A program made the translations under genes and the position numbers. From Strigamia acuminata (taxonomy: Eukaryota > Arthropoda > Chilopoda > Geophilomorpha > Linotaeniidae), in contig OX442314.1 of NCBI GenBank assembly GCA_949358305.1, forward strand, positions 65,605,369 through 65,669,368: a DNA stretch of 64,000 nt. Direction: 5' to 3'. The notes beneath the pieces are model-generated. The model was not told the DNA's origin. It worked only from the letters and a program-made list of their open reading frames with translations, and made no database searches. Of the stretch, positions 1-13,172 are shown one piece after another (the stretch's first letter is position 1; each line of letters begins with the position of its first letter).

Positions 1-1590
1 CTACAAAGGTTTAAACACTATTTATAAACATTCAGACACATTGGACTTGTGGTGTTTGTGCTAAGTCAACTGTGATGAGATCAAAAGTCTATTCTCCCAA
101 ATCATTGGTTGGATGTTTCTAAAACTTACATTGGAGCCTTCTACTAAGGTTTAAACACTATTTCTGAACATTCAGAGACATTGGTCTTGTGGTGTTTGTG
201 CTAAGTCAACTGTGATGAGATCAAAAGTCTATTCTCCTAAATCAATGGTTGAATGTTTCTAAAACTTACATTAGAGCCTTCTACTAAGGTTTAAACACTA
301 TTTCTGAACATTCAGAGACATTGGACTTGTGGTGTTTCTGCTAAGTCAACTATGATGAGATCAAAAGTCTATTCTCCCAAATCATTGGTTGGATGTTTCT
401 AAAACTTACATTGGAGCCTTCTACTAAGGTTTAAACACTATTTCTGAACATTCAGAGACATTGGTCTTGTGGTGTTTGTGCTAAGTCAACTGTGATGAGA
501 TCAAAAGTCTATTCTCCCAAATCATTGGTTGGATGTTTCTAAAACTTACATTGGAGCCTTCTACTAAGGTTTAAACACTATTTCTGAACATTCAGAGACA
601 TTGGTCTTGTGGTGTTTGTGCTAAGTCAACTGTGATTAGATCAAAAGTCTATTCTCCCAAATCATTGGTTGGATGTCTCTAAAACTTACATTGGAGCCTT
701 CTACTAAGGTTTAAACACTATTTCTGAACATTCAGAGACATTGGTCTTGTGGTGTTTGTGCTAAGTCAACTGTGATGAGATCAAAAGTCTATTCTCCCAA
801 ATCATTGGTTGGATGTTTCTAAAATTTACATTGGAGCCTTCTACTAAGGTTTAAACACTATTTCTGAACATTCAGAGACATTGGTCTTGTGGTGTTTGTG
901 CTAAGTCAACTGTGATGAGATCAAAAGTCTATTCTCCTAAATCAATGGTTGAATGTTTCTAAAACTTATATTGGAGCCTTCTACTAAGGTTTAAACACTA
1001 TTTCTGAACATTCAGAGACATTGGACTTGTGGTGTTTGTGCTAAGTCAACTGTGATGAGATCAAAAGTCTATTCTCCCAAATCATTGGTTGGATGTTTCT
1101 AAAACTTACATTGGAGCCTTCTACTAAGGTTTAAACACTATTTCTGAACATTCAGAGACATTGGACTTGTGGTGTTTGTGCTAAGTCAACTGTGATGAGA
1201 TCAAAAGTCTATTCTCCCAAATCATTGGTTGGATGTTTCTAAAACTTACATTGGAGCCTTCTACTAAGGTTTAAACACTATTTCTGAACATTCAGAGACA
1301 TTGGTGTTTGTGCTAAGTCAACTGTGATGAGATCAAAAGTCTATTCTCCCAAATCATTGGTTGGATGTTTCTAAAACTTACATTGGAGCCTTCTACTAAG
1401 GTTTAAACACTATTTCTGAACATTCAGAGATATTGGACTTGTGGTGTTTGTGCTAAGTCAACTGTGATGAGATCAAAAGTCTATTCTCCCAAATCATTGG
1501 TTGGATGTTTCTAAAACTTACATTGGAGCCTTCTACTAAGGTTTAAACACTATTTCTGAACATTCAGAGACATTGGTGTTTGTGCTAAGT
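1..1590 (+). repeat. HOR unit, family 1, cut by window start
   Basis: The window opens inside a class A boundary monomer (ctacaaagg, tttataaac, cagacacattgg). The unit carries the private changes ttAgagcc (273) and ctAtgatgag (about 351), which recur in the units at 7709, 9248 and 11906. It contains two 8-bp-deleted monomers, at about 1304 and 1574. The gagaTattgg change near 1430 also occurs near 10756 and 24775. It closely parallels the unit at 9248-10926 except for the last monomer. Confidence 0.85.
1187..1318 (+). repeat. 132-bp satellite monomer with 8-bp deletion (example)
   Basis: In this variant ttgg is followed directly by tgtttgtg, so the 8 bases of acttgtgg are missing and the monomer is 132 bp. 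The same junction recurs near 1574, 2264, 3234, 4914, 6174, 6864, 7694, 9232, 10633, 11892, 24646, 37331, 39571, 40971, 43917, 52357, 53337, 55155, 56696, 59641, 60619 and 62018. In class A HORs it directly precedes the boundary monomer. In class B HORs it lies one to three monomers upstream. At most one usually occurs per HOR. The lost 8 bp lie between two near-repeats of ggtgttt-like sequence, consistent with slippage or unequal exchange. Confidence 0.9.
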
Positions 1591-1728
1591 CAACTGCGAT
1601 CTGAAATGAGCTCAAAATTTTTTTTTCAAAATTTATTGCTTGGGTGTTGCTAAAACTTACATCTACAAAGGTTTAAACACTATTTATAAACATTCAGACA
1701 CATTGGACTTGTGGTGTTTGTGCTAAGT
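1591..1728 (+). repeat. Divergent boundary monomer, class A-short (138 bp)
   Basis: Compared with the canonical monomer it reads ctgCGatctg and has a T9 tract flanked by CAAAATTT direct repeats, then tgcttgggtgttgc. It joins the next monomer as ttacatctacaaagg, 9 bp shorter than A-long. Other A-short copies start at 2281 and 6189 and 6879. The next monomer keeps tttAtaaac and cagaCacattgg. Confidence 0.9.
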
Positions 1729-3250
1729 CAACTGTGATTAGATCAAAAGTCTATTCTCCCAAATCATTGGTTGGATGTCTCTAAAACTTACATTGGAGCC
1801 TTCTACTAAGGTTTAAACACTATTTCTGAACATTCAGAGACATTGGTCTTGTGGTGTTTGTGCTAAGTCAACTGTGATGAGATCAAAAGTCTATTCTCCC
1901 AAATCATTGGTTGGATGTTTCTAAAACTTACATTGGAGCCTTCTACTAAGGTTTAAACACTATTTCTGAACATTCAGAGACATTGGTCTTGTGGTGTTTG
2001 TGCTAAGTCAACTGTGATGAGATCAAAAGTCTATTCTCCTAAATCAATGGTTGAATGTTTCTAAAACTTACATTGGAGCCTTCTACTAAGGTTTAAACAC
2101 TATTTCTGAACATTCAGAGACATTGGACTTGTGGTGTTTGTGCTAAGTCAACTGTGATGAGATCAAAAGTCTATTCTCCCAAATCATTGGTTGGATGTTT
2201 CTAAAACTTACATTGGAGCCTTCTACTAAGGTTTAAACACTATTTCTGAACATTCAGAGACATTGGTGTTTGTGCTAAGTCAACTGCGATCTGAAATGAG
2301 CTCAAAATTTTTTTTTCAAAATTTATTGCTTGGGTGTTGCTAAAACTTACATCTACAAAGGTTTAAACACTATTTATAAACATTCAGACACATTGGACTT
2401 GTGGTGTTTGTGCTAAGTCAACTGTGATGAGATCAAAAGTCTATTCTCCCAAATCATTGGTTGAATGTTTCTAAAACTTACATTAGAGCCTTCTACTAAG
2501 GTTTAAACACTATTTCTAAACATTCAGAGACATTGGTCTTGTGGTGTTTGTGCTAAGTCAACTGTGATTAGATCAAAAGTCTATTCTCCCAAATCATTGG
2601 TTGGATGTCTCTAAAACTTACATTGGAGCCTTCTACTAAGGTTTAAACACTATTTCTGAACATTCAGAGACATTGGTCTTGTGGTGTTTGTGCTAAGTCA
2701 ACTGTGATGAGATCAAAAGTCTATTCTCCCAAATCATTGGTTGGATGTTTCTAAAACTTACATTGGAGCCTTCTACTAAGGTTTAAACACTATTTCTGAA
2801 CATTCAGAGACATTGGTCTTGTGGTGTTTGTGCTAAGTCAACTGTGATGAGATCAAAAGTCTATTCTCCTAAATCAATGGTTGAATGTTTCTAAAACTTA
2901 CATTGGAGCCTTCTACTAAGGTTTAAACACTATTTCTGAACATTCAGAGACATTGGACTTGTGGTGTTTGTGCTAAGTCAACTGTGATGAGATCAAAAGT
3001 CTATTCTCCCAAATCATTGGTTGGATGTTTCTAAAACTTACATTGGAGCCTTCTACTAAGGTTTAAACACTATTTCTGAACATTCAGAGACATTGGACTT
3101 GTGGTGTTTGTGCTAAGTCAACTGTGATGAGATCAAAAGTCTATTCTCCCAAATCATTGGTTGGATGTTTCTAAAACTTACATTGGAGCCTTCTACTAAG
3201 GTTTAAACACTATTTCTGAACATTCAGAGACATTGGTGTTTGTGCTAAGT
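1591..3250 (+). repeat. Two short HOR units, family 3 (690 + 970 bp)
   Basis: A 5-mer (138+132+3x140 = 690) is followed by a 7-mer (138+132+5x140 = 970). The first unit has gatTagatc with gtCtctaaa. The second has a ttAgagcc / tttctAaacattc pair. The same pair of units recurs at 6189-7708, offset 4598, with one monomer fewer in the second unit. This is a second-tier duplication. Confidence 0.85.
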
Positions 3251-3397
3251 CAACTGCGATCTGAAATGAGCTCAAAATTTTTTTTTCAAAATTTATTGCT
3301 TGGGTGTTGCTAAAACTTACATTTAAGGCTTCTACAAAGGTTTAAACACTATTTATAAACATTCAGACACATTGGACTTGTGGTGTTTGTGCTAAGT
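3251..3397 (+). repeat. Divergent boundary monomer, class A-long (147 bp)
   Basis: Same core as A-short (ctgCGatctg, gagctc, T9 tract) but with the full ttaaggcttctacaaagg junction, giving 147 bp. Other A-long copies start at 4930, 7709, 9248 and 11906. The monomer contains the only CpG of the satellite. Confidence 0.9.
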
Positions 3398-6188
3398 CAA
3401 CTGTGATGAGATCAAAAGTCTATTCTCCCAAACCATTGGTTGGATGTTTCTAAAACTTACATTGGAGCCTTCTACTAAGGTTTAAACACTATTTCTGAAC
3501 ATTCAGAGACATTGGTCTTGTGGTGTTTGTGCTAAGTCAACTGTGATGAGATCAAAAGTCTATTCTCCTAAATCAATGGTTGAATGTTTCTAAAACTTAC
3601 ATTGGAGCCTTCTACTAAGGTTTAAACACTATTTCTGAACATTCAGAGACATTGGACTTGTGGTGTTTCTGCTAAGTCAACTGTGATGAGATCAAAAGTC
3701 TATTCTCCCAAATCATTGGTTGGATGTTTCTAAAACTTACATTGGAGCCTTCTACTAAGGTTTAAACACTATTTCTGAACATTCAGAGACATTGGTCTTG
3801 TGGTGTTTGTGCTAAGTCAACTGTGATGAGATCAAAAGTCTATTCTCCCAAATCATTGGTTGGATGTTTCTAAAACTTACATTGGAGCCTTCTACTAAGG
3901 TTTAAACACTATTTCTGAACATTCAGAGACATTGGTCTTGTGGTGTTTGTGCTAAGTCAACTGTGATGAGATCAAAAGTCTATTCTCCCAAATCATTGGT
4001 TGGATGTTTCTAAAATTTACATTGGAGCCTTCTACTAAGGTTTAAACACTATTTCTGAACCTTCAGAGACATTGGTCTTGTGGTGTTTGTGCTAAGTCAA
4101 CTGTGATGAGATCAAAAGTCTATTCTCCTAAATCAATGGTTGAATGTTTCTAAAACTTACATTGGAGCCTTCTACTAAGGTTTAAACACTATTTCTGAAC
4201 ATTCAGAGACATTGGACTTGTGGTGTTTGTGCTAAGTCAACTGTGATGAGATCAAAAGTCTATTCTCCCAAATCATTGGTTGGATGTTTCTAAAACTTAC
4301 ATTGGAGCCTTCTACTAAGGTTTAAACACTATTTCTGAACATTCAGAGACATTGGTCTTGTGGTGTTTGTGCTAAGTCAACTGTGATGAGATCAAAAGTC
4401 TATTCTCCCAAATCATTGGTTGGATGTTTCTAAAACTTACATTGGAGCCTTCTACTAAGGTTTAAACACTATTTCTGAACATTCAGAGACATTGGTCTTG
4501 TGGTGTTTGTGCTAAGTCAACTGTGATGAGATCAAAAGTCTATTCTCCTAAATCAATGGTTGAATGTTTCTAAAACTTACATTGGAGCCTTCTACTAAGG
4601 TTTAAACACTATTTCTGAACATTCAGAGACATTGGACTTGTGGTGTTTGTGCTAAGTCAACTGTGATGAGATCAAAAGTCTATTCTCCCAAATCATTGGT
4701 TGGATGTTTCTAAAACTTACATTGGAGCCTTCTACTAAGGTTTAAACACTATTTCTGAACATTCAGAGACATTGGACTTGTGGTGTTTGTGCTAAGTCAA
4801 CTGTGATGAGATCAAAAGTCTATTCTCCCAAATCATTGGTTGGATGTTTCTAAAACTTACATTGGAGCCTTCTACTAAGGTTTAAACACTATTTCTGAAC
4901 ATTCAGAGACATTGGTGTTTGTGCTAAGTCAACTGCGATCTGAAATGAGCTCAAAATTTTTTTTTCAAAATTTATTGCTTGGGTGTTGCTAAAACTTACA
5001 TTTAAGGCTTCTACAAAGGTTTAAACACTATTTATAAACATTCAGACACATTGGACTTGTGGTGTTTGTGCTAAGTCAACTGTGATGAGATCAAAAGTCT
5101 ATTCTCCCAAACCATTGGTTGGATGTTTCTAAAACTTACATTGGAGCCTTCTACTAAGGTTTAAACACTATTTCTGAACATTCAGAGACATTGGTCTTGT
5201 GGTGTTTGTGCTAAGTCAACTGTGATGAGATCAAAAGTCTATTCTCCTAAATCAATGGTTGAATGTTTCTAAAACTTACATTGGAGCCTTCTACTAAGGT
5301 TTAAACACTATTTCTGAACATTCAGAGACATTGGACTTGTGGTGTTTCTGCTAAGTCAACTGTGATGAGATCAAAAGTCTATTCTCCCAAATCATTGGTT
5401 GGATGTTTCTAAAACTTACATTGGAGCCTTCTACTAAGGTTTAAACACTATTTCTGAACATTCAGAGACATTGGTCTTGTGGTGTTTGTGCTAAGTCAAC
5501 TGTGATGAGATCAAAAGTCTATTCTCCCAAATCATTGGTTGGATGTTTCTAAAACTTACATTGGAGCCTTCTACTAAGGTTTAAACACTATTTCTGAACA
5601 TTCAGAGACATTGGTCTTGTGGTGTTTGTGCTAAGTCAACTGTGATTAGATCAAAAGTCTATTCTCCCAAATCATTGGTTGGATGTCTCTAAAACTTACA
5701 TTGGAGCCTTCTACTAAGGTTTAAACACTATTTCTGAACATTCAGAGACATTGGACTTGTGGTGTTTGTGCTAAGTCAACTGTGATGAGATCAAAAGTCT
5801 ATTCTCCCAAATCATTGGTTGGATGTTTCTAAAATTTACATTGGAGCCTTCTACTAAGGTTTAAACACTATTTCTGAACATTCAGAGACATTGGTCTTGT
5901 GGTGTTTGTGCTAAGTCAACTGTGATGAGATCAAAAGTCTATTCTCCTAAATCAATGGTTGAATGTTTCTAAAACTTACATTGGAGCCTTCTACTAAGGT
6001 TTAAACACTATTTCTGAACATTCAGAGACATTGGACTTGTGGTGTTTGTGCTAAGTCAACTGTGATGAGATCAAAAGTCTATTCTCCCAAATCATTGGTT
6101 GGATGTTTCTAAAACTTACATTGGAGCCTTCTACTAAGGTTTAAACACTATTTCTGAACATTCAGAGACATTGGTGTTTGTGCTAAGT
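3251..6188 (+). repeat. Two HOR units, family 2 (1679 + 1259 bp)
   Basis: A 12-mer (147+132+10x140) and a 9-mer (147+132+7x140). Both start with a monomer bearing the private change aaCcattgg (near 3431 and 5109), so they derive from one tandem duplication followed by gain or loss of three monomers. Confidence 0.85.
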
Positions 6189-7708
6189 CAACTGCGATCT
6201 GAAATGAGCTCAAAATTTTTTTTTCAAAATTTATTGCTTGGGTGTTGCTAAAACTTACATCTACAAAGGTTTAAACACTATTTATAAACATTCAGACACA
6301 TTGGACTTGTGGTGTTTGTGCTAAGTCAACTGTGATTAGATCAAAAGTCTATTCTCCCAAATCATTGGTTGGATGTCTCTAAAACTTACATTGGAGCCTT
6401 CTACTAAGGTTTAAACACTATTTCTGAACATTCAGAGACATTGGTCTTGTGGTGTTTGTGCTAAGTCAACTGTGATGAGATCAAAAGTCTATTCTCCCAA
6501 ATCATTGGTTGGATGTTTCTAAAACTTACATTGGAGCCTTCTACTAAGGTTTAAACACTATTTCTGAACATTCAGAGACATTGGTCTTGTGGTGTTTGTG
6601 CTAAGTCAACTGTGATGAGATCAAAAGTCTATTCTCCTAAATCAATGGTTGAATGTTTCTAAAACTTACATTGGAGCCTTCTACTAAGGTTTAAACACTA
6701 TTTCTGAACATTCAGAGACATTGGACTTGTGGTGTTTGTGCTAAGTCAACTGTGATGAGATCAAAAGTCTATTCTCCCAAATCATTGGTTGGATGTTTCT
6801 AAAACTTACATTGGAGCCTTCTACTAAGGTTTAAACACTATTTCTGAACATTCAGAGACATTGGTGTTTGTGCTAAGTCAACTGCGATCTGAAATGAGCT
6901 CAAAATTTTTTTTTCAAAATTTATTGCTTGGGTGTTGCTAAAACTTACATCTACAAAGGTTTAAACACTATTTATAAACATTCAGACACATTGGACTTGT
7001 GGTGTTTGTGCTAAGTCAACTGTGATGAGATCAAAAGTCTATTCTCCCAAATCATTGGTTGAATGTTTCTAAAACTTACATTAGAGCCTTCTACTAAGGT
7101 TTAAACACTATTTCTAAACATTCAGAGACATTGGTCTTGTGGTGTTTGTGCTAAGTCAACTGTGATTAGATCAAAAGTCTATTCTCCCAAATCATTGGTT
7201 GGATGTCTCTAAAACTTACATTGGAGCCTTCTACTAAGGTTTAAACACTATTTCTGAACATTCAGAGACATTGGTCTTGTGGTGTTTGTGCTAAGTCAAC
7301 TGTGATGAGATCAAAAGTCTATTCTCCCAAATCATTGGTTGGATGTTTCTAAAACTTACATTGGAGCCTTCTACTAAGGTTTAAACACTATTTCTGAACA
7401 TTCAGAGACATTGGTCTTGTGGTGTTTGTGCTAAGTCAACTGTGATGAGATCAAAAGTCTATTCTCCTAAATCAATGGTTGAATGTTTCTAAAACTTACA
7501 TTGGAGCCTTCTACTAAGGTTTAAACACTATTTCTGAACATTCAGAGACATTGGACTTGTGGTGTTTGTGCTAAGTCAACTGTGATGAGATCAAAAGTCT
7601 ATTCTCCCAAATCATTGGTTGGATGTTTCTAAAACTTACATTGGAGCCTTCTACTAAGGTTTAAACACTATTTCTGAACATTCAGAGACATTGGTGTTTG
7701 TGCTAAGT
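6189..7708 (+). repeat. Two short HOR units, duplicate of family 3 (690 + 830 bp)
   Basis: A 5-mer identical in length and variant order to 1591-2280, then a 6-mer (138+132+4x140 = 830) matching 2281-3250 minus one acttgtgg monomer. Confidence 0.85.
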
Positions 7709-10700
7709 CAACTGCGATCTGAAATGAGCTCAAAATTTTTTTTTCAAAATTTATTGCTTGGGTGTTGCTAAAACTTACATTTAAGGCTTCTACAAAGGTT
7801 TAAACACTATTTATAAACATTCAGACACATTGGACTTGTGGTGTTTGTGCTAAGTCAACTGTGATGAGATCAAAAGTCTATTCTCCCAAATCATTGGTTG
7901 GATGTTTCTAAAACTTACATTGGAGCCTTCTACTAAGGTTTAAACACTATTTCTGAACATTCAGAGACATTGGTCTTGTGGTGTTTGTGCTAAGTCAACT
8001 GTGATGAGATCAAAAGTCTATTCTCCTAAATCAATGGTTGAATGTTTCTAAAACTTACATTAGAGCCTTCTACTAAGGTTTAAACACTATTTCTGAACAT
8101 TCAGAGACATTGGACTTGTGGTGTTTCTGCTAAGTCAACTATGATGAGATCAAAAGTCTATTCTCCCAAATCATTGGTTGGATGTTTCTAAAACTTACAT
8201 TGGAGCCTTCTACTAAGGTTTAAACACTATTTCTGAACATTCAGAGACATTGGTCTTGTGGTGTTTGTGCTAAGTCAACTGTGATGAGATCAAAAGTCTA
8301 TTCTCCCAAATCATTGGTTGGATGTTTCTAAAACTTACATTGGAGCCTTCTACTAAGGTTTAAACACTATTTCTGAACATTCAGAGACATTGGTCTTGTG
8401 GTGTTTGTGCTAAGTCAACTGTGATTAGATCAAAAGTCTATTCTCCCAAATCATTGGTTGGATGTCTCTAAAACTTACATTGGAGCCTTCTACTAAGGTT
8501 TAAACACTATTTCTGAACATTCAGAGACATTGGTCTTGTGGTGTTTGTGCTAAGTCAACTGTGATGAGATCAAAAGTCTATTCTCCCAAATCATTGGTTG
8601 GATGTTTCTAAAATTTACATTGGAGCCTTCTACTAAGGTTTAAACACTATTTCTGAACATTCAGAGACATTGGTCTTGTGGTGTTTGTGCTAAGTCAACT
8701 GTGATGAGATCAAAAGTCTATTCTCCTAAATCAATGGTTGAATGTTTCTAAAACTTATATTGGAGCCTTCTACTAAGGTTTAAACACTATTTCTGAACAT
8801 TCAGAGACATTGGACTTGTGGTGTTTGTGCTAAGTCAACTGTGATGAGATCAAAAGTCTATTCTCCCAAATCATTGGTTGGATGTTTCTAAAACTTACAT
8901 TGGAGCCTTCTACTAAGGTTTAAACACTATTTCTGAACATTCAGAGACATTGGTCTTGTGGTGTTTGTGCTAAGTCAACTGTGATGAGATCAAAAGTCTA
9001 TTCTCCTAAATCAATGGTTGAATGTTTCTAAAACTTACATTGGAGCCTTCTACTAAGGTTTAAACACTATTTCTGAACATTCAGAGACATTGGACTTGTG
9101 GTGTTTGTGCTAAGTCAACTGTGATGAGATCAAAAGTCTATTCTCCCAAATCATTGGTTGGATGTTTCTAAAACTTACATTGGAGCCTTCTACTAAGGTT
9201 TAAACACTATTTCTGAACATTCAGAGACATTGGTGTTTGTGCTAAGTCAACTGCGATCTGAAATGAGCTCAAAATTTTTTTTTCAAAATTTATTGCTTGG
9301 GTGTTGCTAAAACTTACATTTAAGGCTTCTACAAAGGTTTAAACACTATTTATAAACATTCAGACACATTGGACTTGTGGTGTTTGTGCTAAGTCAACTG
9401 TGATGAGATCAAAAGTCTATTCTCCCAAATCATTGGTTGGATGTTTCTAAAACTTACATTGGAGCCTTCTACTAAGGTTTAAACACTATTTCTGAACATT
9501 CAGAGACATTGGTCTTGTGGTGTTTGTGCTAAGTCAACTGTGATGAGATCAAAAGTCTATTCTCCTAAATCAATGGTTGAATGTTTCTAAAACTTACATT
9601 AGAGCCTTCTACTAAGGTTTAAACACTATTTCTGAACATTCAGAGACATTGGACTTGTGGTGTTTCTGCTAAGTCAACTATGATGAGATCAAAAGTCTAT
9701 TCTCCCAAATCATTGGTTGGATGTTTCTAAAACTTACATTGGAGCCTTCTACTAAGGTTTAAACACTATTTCTGAACATTCAGAGACATTGGTCTTGTGG
9801 TGTTTGTGCTAAGTCAACTGTGATGAGATCAAAAGTCTATTCTCCCAAATCATTGGTTGGATGTTTCTAAAACTTACATTGGAGCCTTCTACTAAGGTTT
9901 AAACACTATTTCTGAACATTCAGAGACATTGGTCTTGTGGTGTTTGTGCTAAGTCAACTGTGATTAGATCAAAAGTCTATTCTCCCAAATCATTGGTTGG
10001 ATGTCTCTAAAACTTACATTGGAGCCTTCTACTAAGGTTTAAACACTATTTCTGAACATTCAGAGACATTGGTCTTGTGGTGTTTGTGCTAAGTCAACTG
10101 TGATGAGATCAAAAGTCTATTCTCCCAAATCATTGGTTGGATGTTTCTAAAATTTACATTGGAGCCTTCTACTAAGGTTTAAACACTATTTCTGAACATT
10201 CAGAGACATTGGTCTTGTGGTGTTTGTGCTAAGTCAACTGTGATGAGATCAAAAGTCTATTCTCCTAAATCAATGGTTGAATGTTTCTAAAACTTATATT
10301 GGAGCCTTCTACTAAGGTTTAAACACTATTTCTGAACATTCAGAGACATTGGACTTGTGGTGTTTGTGCTAAGTCAACTGTGATGAGATCAAAAGTCTAT
10401 TCTCCCAAATCATTGGTTGGATGTTTCTAAAACTTACATTGGAGCCTTCTACTAAGGTTTAAACACTATTTCTGAACATTCAGAGACATTGGACTTGTGG
10501 TGTTTGTGCTAAGTCAACTGTGATGAGATCAAAAGTCTATTCTCCCAAATCATTGGTTGGATGTTTCTAAAACTTACATTGGAGCCTTCTACTAAGGTTT
10601 AAACACTATTTCTGAACATTCAGAGACATTGGTGTTTGTGCTAAGTCAACTGTGATGAGATCAAAAGTCTATTCTCCCAAATCATTGGTTGGATGTTTCT

Positions 10701-10926
10701 AAAACTTACATTGGAGCCTTCTACTAAGGTTTAAACACTATTTCTGAACATTCAGAGATATTGGACTTGTGGTGTTTGTGCTAAGTCAACTGTGATGAGA
10801 TCAAAAGTCTATTCTCCCAAATCATTGGTTGGATGTTTCTAAAACTTACATTGGAGCCTTCTACTAAGGTTTAAACACTATTTCTGAACATTCAGAGACA
10901 TTGGTCTTGTGGTGTTTGTGCTAAGT
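7709..10926 (+). repeat. Two HOR units, family 1 (1539 + 1679 bp)
   Basis: An 11-mer and a 12-mer, both opened by A-long and both with ttAgagcc and ctAtgatgag changes. The second unit ends like the unit at window start (deleted monomer at 10633, gagaTattgg near 10756), but its last monomer is the full-length tcttgtgg type followed by a class B boundary. It is an A-to-B hybrid. Confidence 0.85.
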
Positions 10927-11073
10927 CAACTGCGATGTGAAATGAACTCAAAATTTTTTTTTCAAAATTTATTGCTTGGGTGTTGCTAAAACTTATATTG
11001 AAGGCTTCTACTAAGGTTTAAACACTATTTCTGAACATTCAGAGACATTGGACTTGTGGTGTTTGTGCTAAGT
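10927..11073 (+). repeat. Divergent boundary monomer, class B (147 bp), first copy
   Basis: Reads ctgCGatGtg, gaActc, T9 tract, and joins the next monomer through ttaTattgaaggcttctactaagg. Further class B copies start at 13173, 14440, 22558, 23825, 24944, 34963, 36230, 37629, 39728, 41267, 42394, 44073, 45620, 46467, 47594, 48861, 49708, 50835, 52514, 53493, 55452, 56991, 58118, 59797, 60776 and 62175. All have a 9-T tract where I counted. Confidence 0.92.
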
Positions 11074-11905
11074 CAACTGTGATGAGATCAAAAGTCTATT
11101 CTCCCAAATCATTGGTTGGATGTTTCTAAAACTTACATTGGAGCCTTCTACTAAGGTTTAAACACTATTTCTGAACATTCAGAGACATTGGTCTTGTGGT
11201 GTTTGTGCTAAGTCAACTGTGATGAGATCAAAAGTCTATTCTCCCAAATCATTGGTTGGATGTTTCTAAAACTTACATTGGAGCCTTCTACTAAGGTTTA
11301 AACACTATTTCTGAACATTCAGAGACATTGGTCTTGTGGTGTTTGTGCTAAGTCAACTGTGATGAGATCAAAAGTCTATTCTCCTAAATCAATGGTTGAA
11401 TGTTTCTAAAACTTACATTGGAGCCTTCTACTAAGGTTTAAACACTATTTCTGAACATTCAGAGACATTGGACTTGTGGTGTTTCTGCTAAGTCAACTGT
11501 GATGAGATCAAAAGTCTATTCTCCCAAATCATTGGTTGGATGTCTCTAAAACTTACATTGGAGCCTTCTACTAAGGTTTAAACACTATTTCTGAACATTC
11601 AGAGACATTGGTCTTGTGGTGTTTGTGCTAAGTCAACTGTGATGAGATCAAAAGTCTATTCTCCCAAATCATTGGTTGGATGTTTCTAAAACTTACATTG
11701 GAGCCTTCTACTAAGGTTTAAACACTATTTCTGAACATTCAGAGACATTGGACTTGTGGTGTTTGTGCTAAGTCAACTGTGATGAGATCAAAAGTCTATT
11801 CTCCCAAATCATTGGTTGGATGTTTCTAAAACTTACATTGGAGCCTTCTACTAAGGTTTAAACACTATTTCTGAACATTCAGAGACATTGGTGTTTGTGC
11901 TAAGT

Positions 11906-13172
11906 CAACTGCGATCTGAAATGAGCTCAAAATTTTTTTTTCAAAATTTATTGCTTGGGTGTTGCTAAAACTTACATTTAAGGCTTCTACAAAGGTTTAA
12001 ACACTATTTATAAACATTCAGACACATTGGACTTGTGGTGTTTGTGCTAAGTCAACTATGATGAGATCAAAAGTCTATTCTCCCAAATCATTGGTTGGAT
12101 GTTTCTAAAACTTACATTGGAGCCTTCTACTAAGGTTTAAACACTATTTCTGAACATTCAGAGACATTGGTCTTGTGGTGTTTGTGCTAAGTCAACTGTG
12201 ATGAGATCAAAAGTCTATTCTCCTAAATCAATGGTTGAATGTTTCTAAAACTTACATTAGAGCCTTCTACTAAGGTTTAAACACTATTTCTGAACATTCA
12301 GAGACATTGGACTTGTGGTGTTTCTGCTAAGTCAACTATGATGAGATCAAAAGTCTATTCTCCCAAATCATTGGTTGGATGTTTCTAAAACTTACATTGG
12401 AGCCTTCTACTAAGGTTTAAACACTATTTCTGAACATTCAGAGACATTGGTCTTGTGGTGTTTGTGCTAAGTCAACTGTGATGAGATCAAAAGTCTATTC
12501 TCCCAAATCATTGGTTGGATGTTTCTAAAACTTACATTGGAGCCTTCTACTAAGGTTTAAACACTATTTCTGAACATTCAGAGACATTGGTCTTGTGGTG
12601 TTTGTGCTAAGTCAACTGTGATGAGATCAAAAGTCTATTCTCCCAAATCATTGGTTGGATGTTTCTAAAACTTACATTGGAGCCTTCTACTAAGGTTTAA
12701 ACACTATTTCTGAACATTCAGAGACATTGGTCTTGTGGTGTTTGTGCTAAGTCAACTGTGATTAGATCAAAAGTCTATTCTCCCAAATCATTGGTTGGAT
12801 GTCTCTAAAACTTACATTGGAGCCTTCTACTAAGGTTTAAACACTATTTCTGAACATTCAGAGACATTGGTCTTGTGGTGTTTGTGCTAAGTCAACTGTG
12901 ATGAGATCAAAAGTCTATTCTCCCAAATCATTGGTTGGATGTTTCTAAAATTTACATTGGAGCCTTCTACTAAGGTTTAAACACTATTTCTGAACATTCA
13001 GAGACATTGGTCTTGTGGTGTTTGTGCTAAGTCAACTGTGATGAGATCAAAAGTCTATTCTCCTAAATCAATGGTTGAATGTTTCTAAAACTTACATTGG
13101 AGCCTTCTACTAAGGTTTAAACACTATTTCTGAACATTCAGAGACATTGGTCTTGTGGTGTTTGTGCTAAGT
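11906..13172 (+). repeat. Last class A HOR unit (9-mer, 1267 bp)
   Basis: It opens with an A-long boundary and family-1 private changes (ctAtg twice, ttAgagcc), but ends on a full-length tcttgtgg monomer before a class B boundary at 13173. It is flanked by class B boundaries on both sides (10927 and 13173), so the A and B zones interdigitate rather than meeting at a clean border. Confidence 0.85.
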
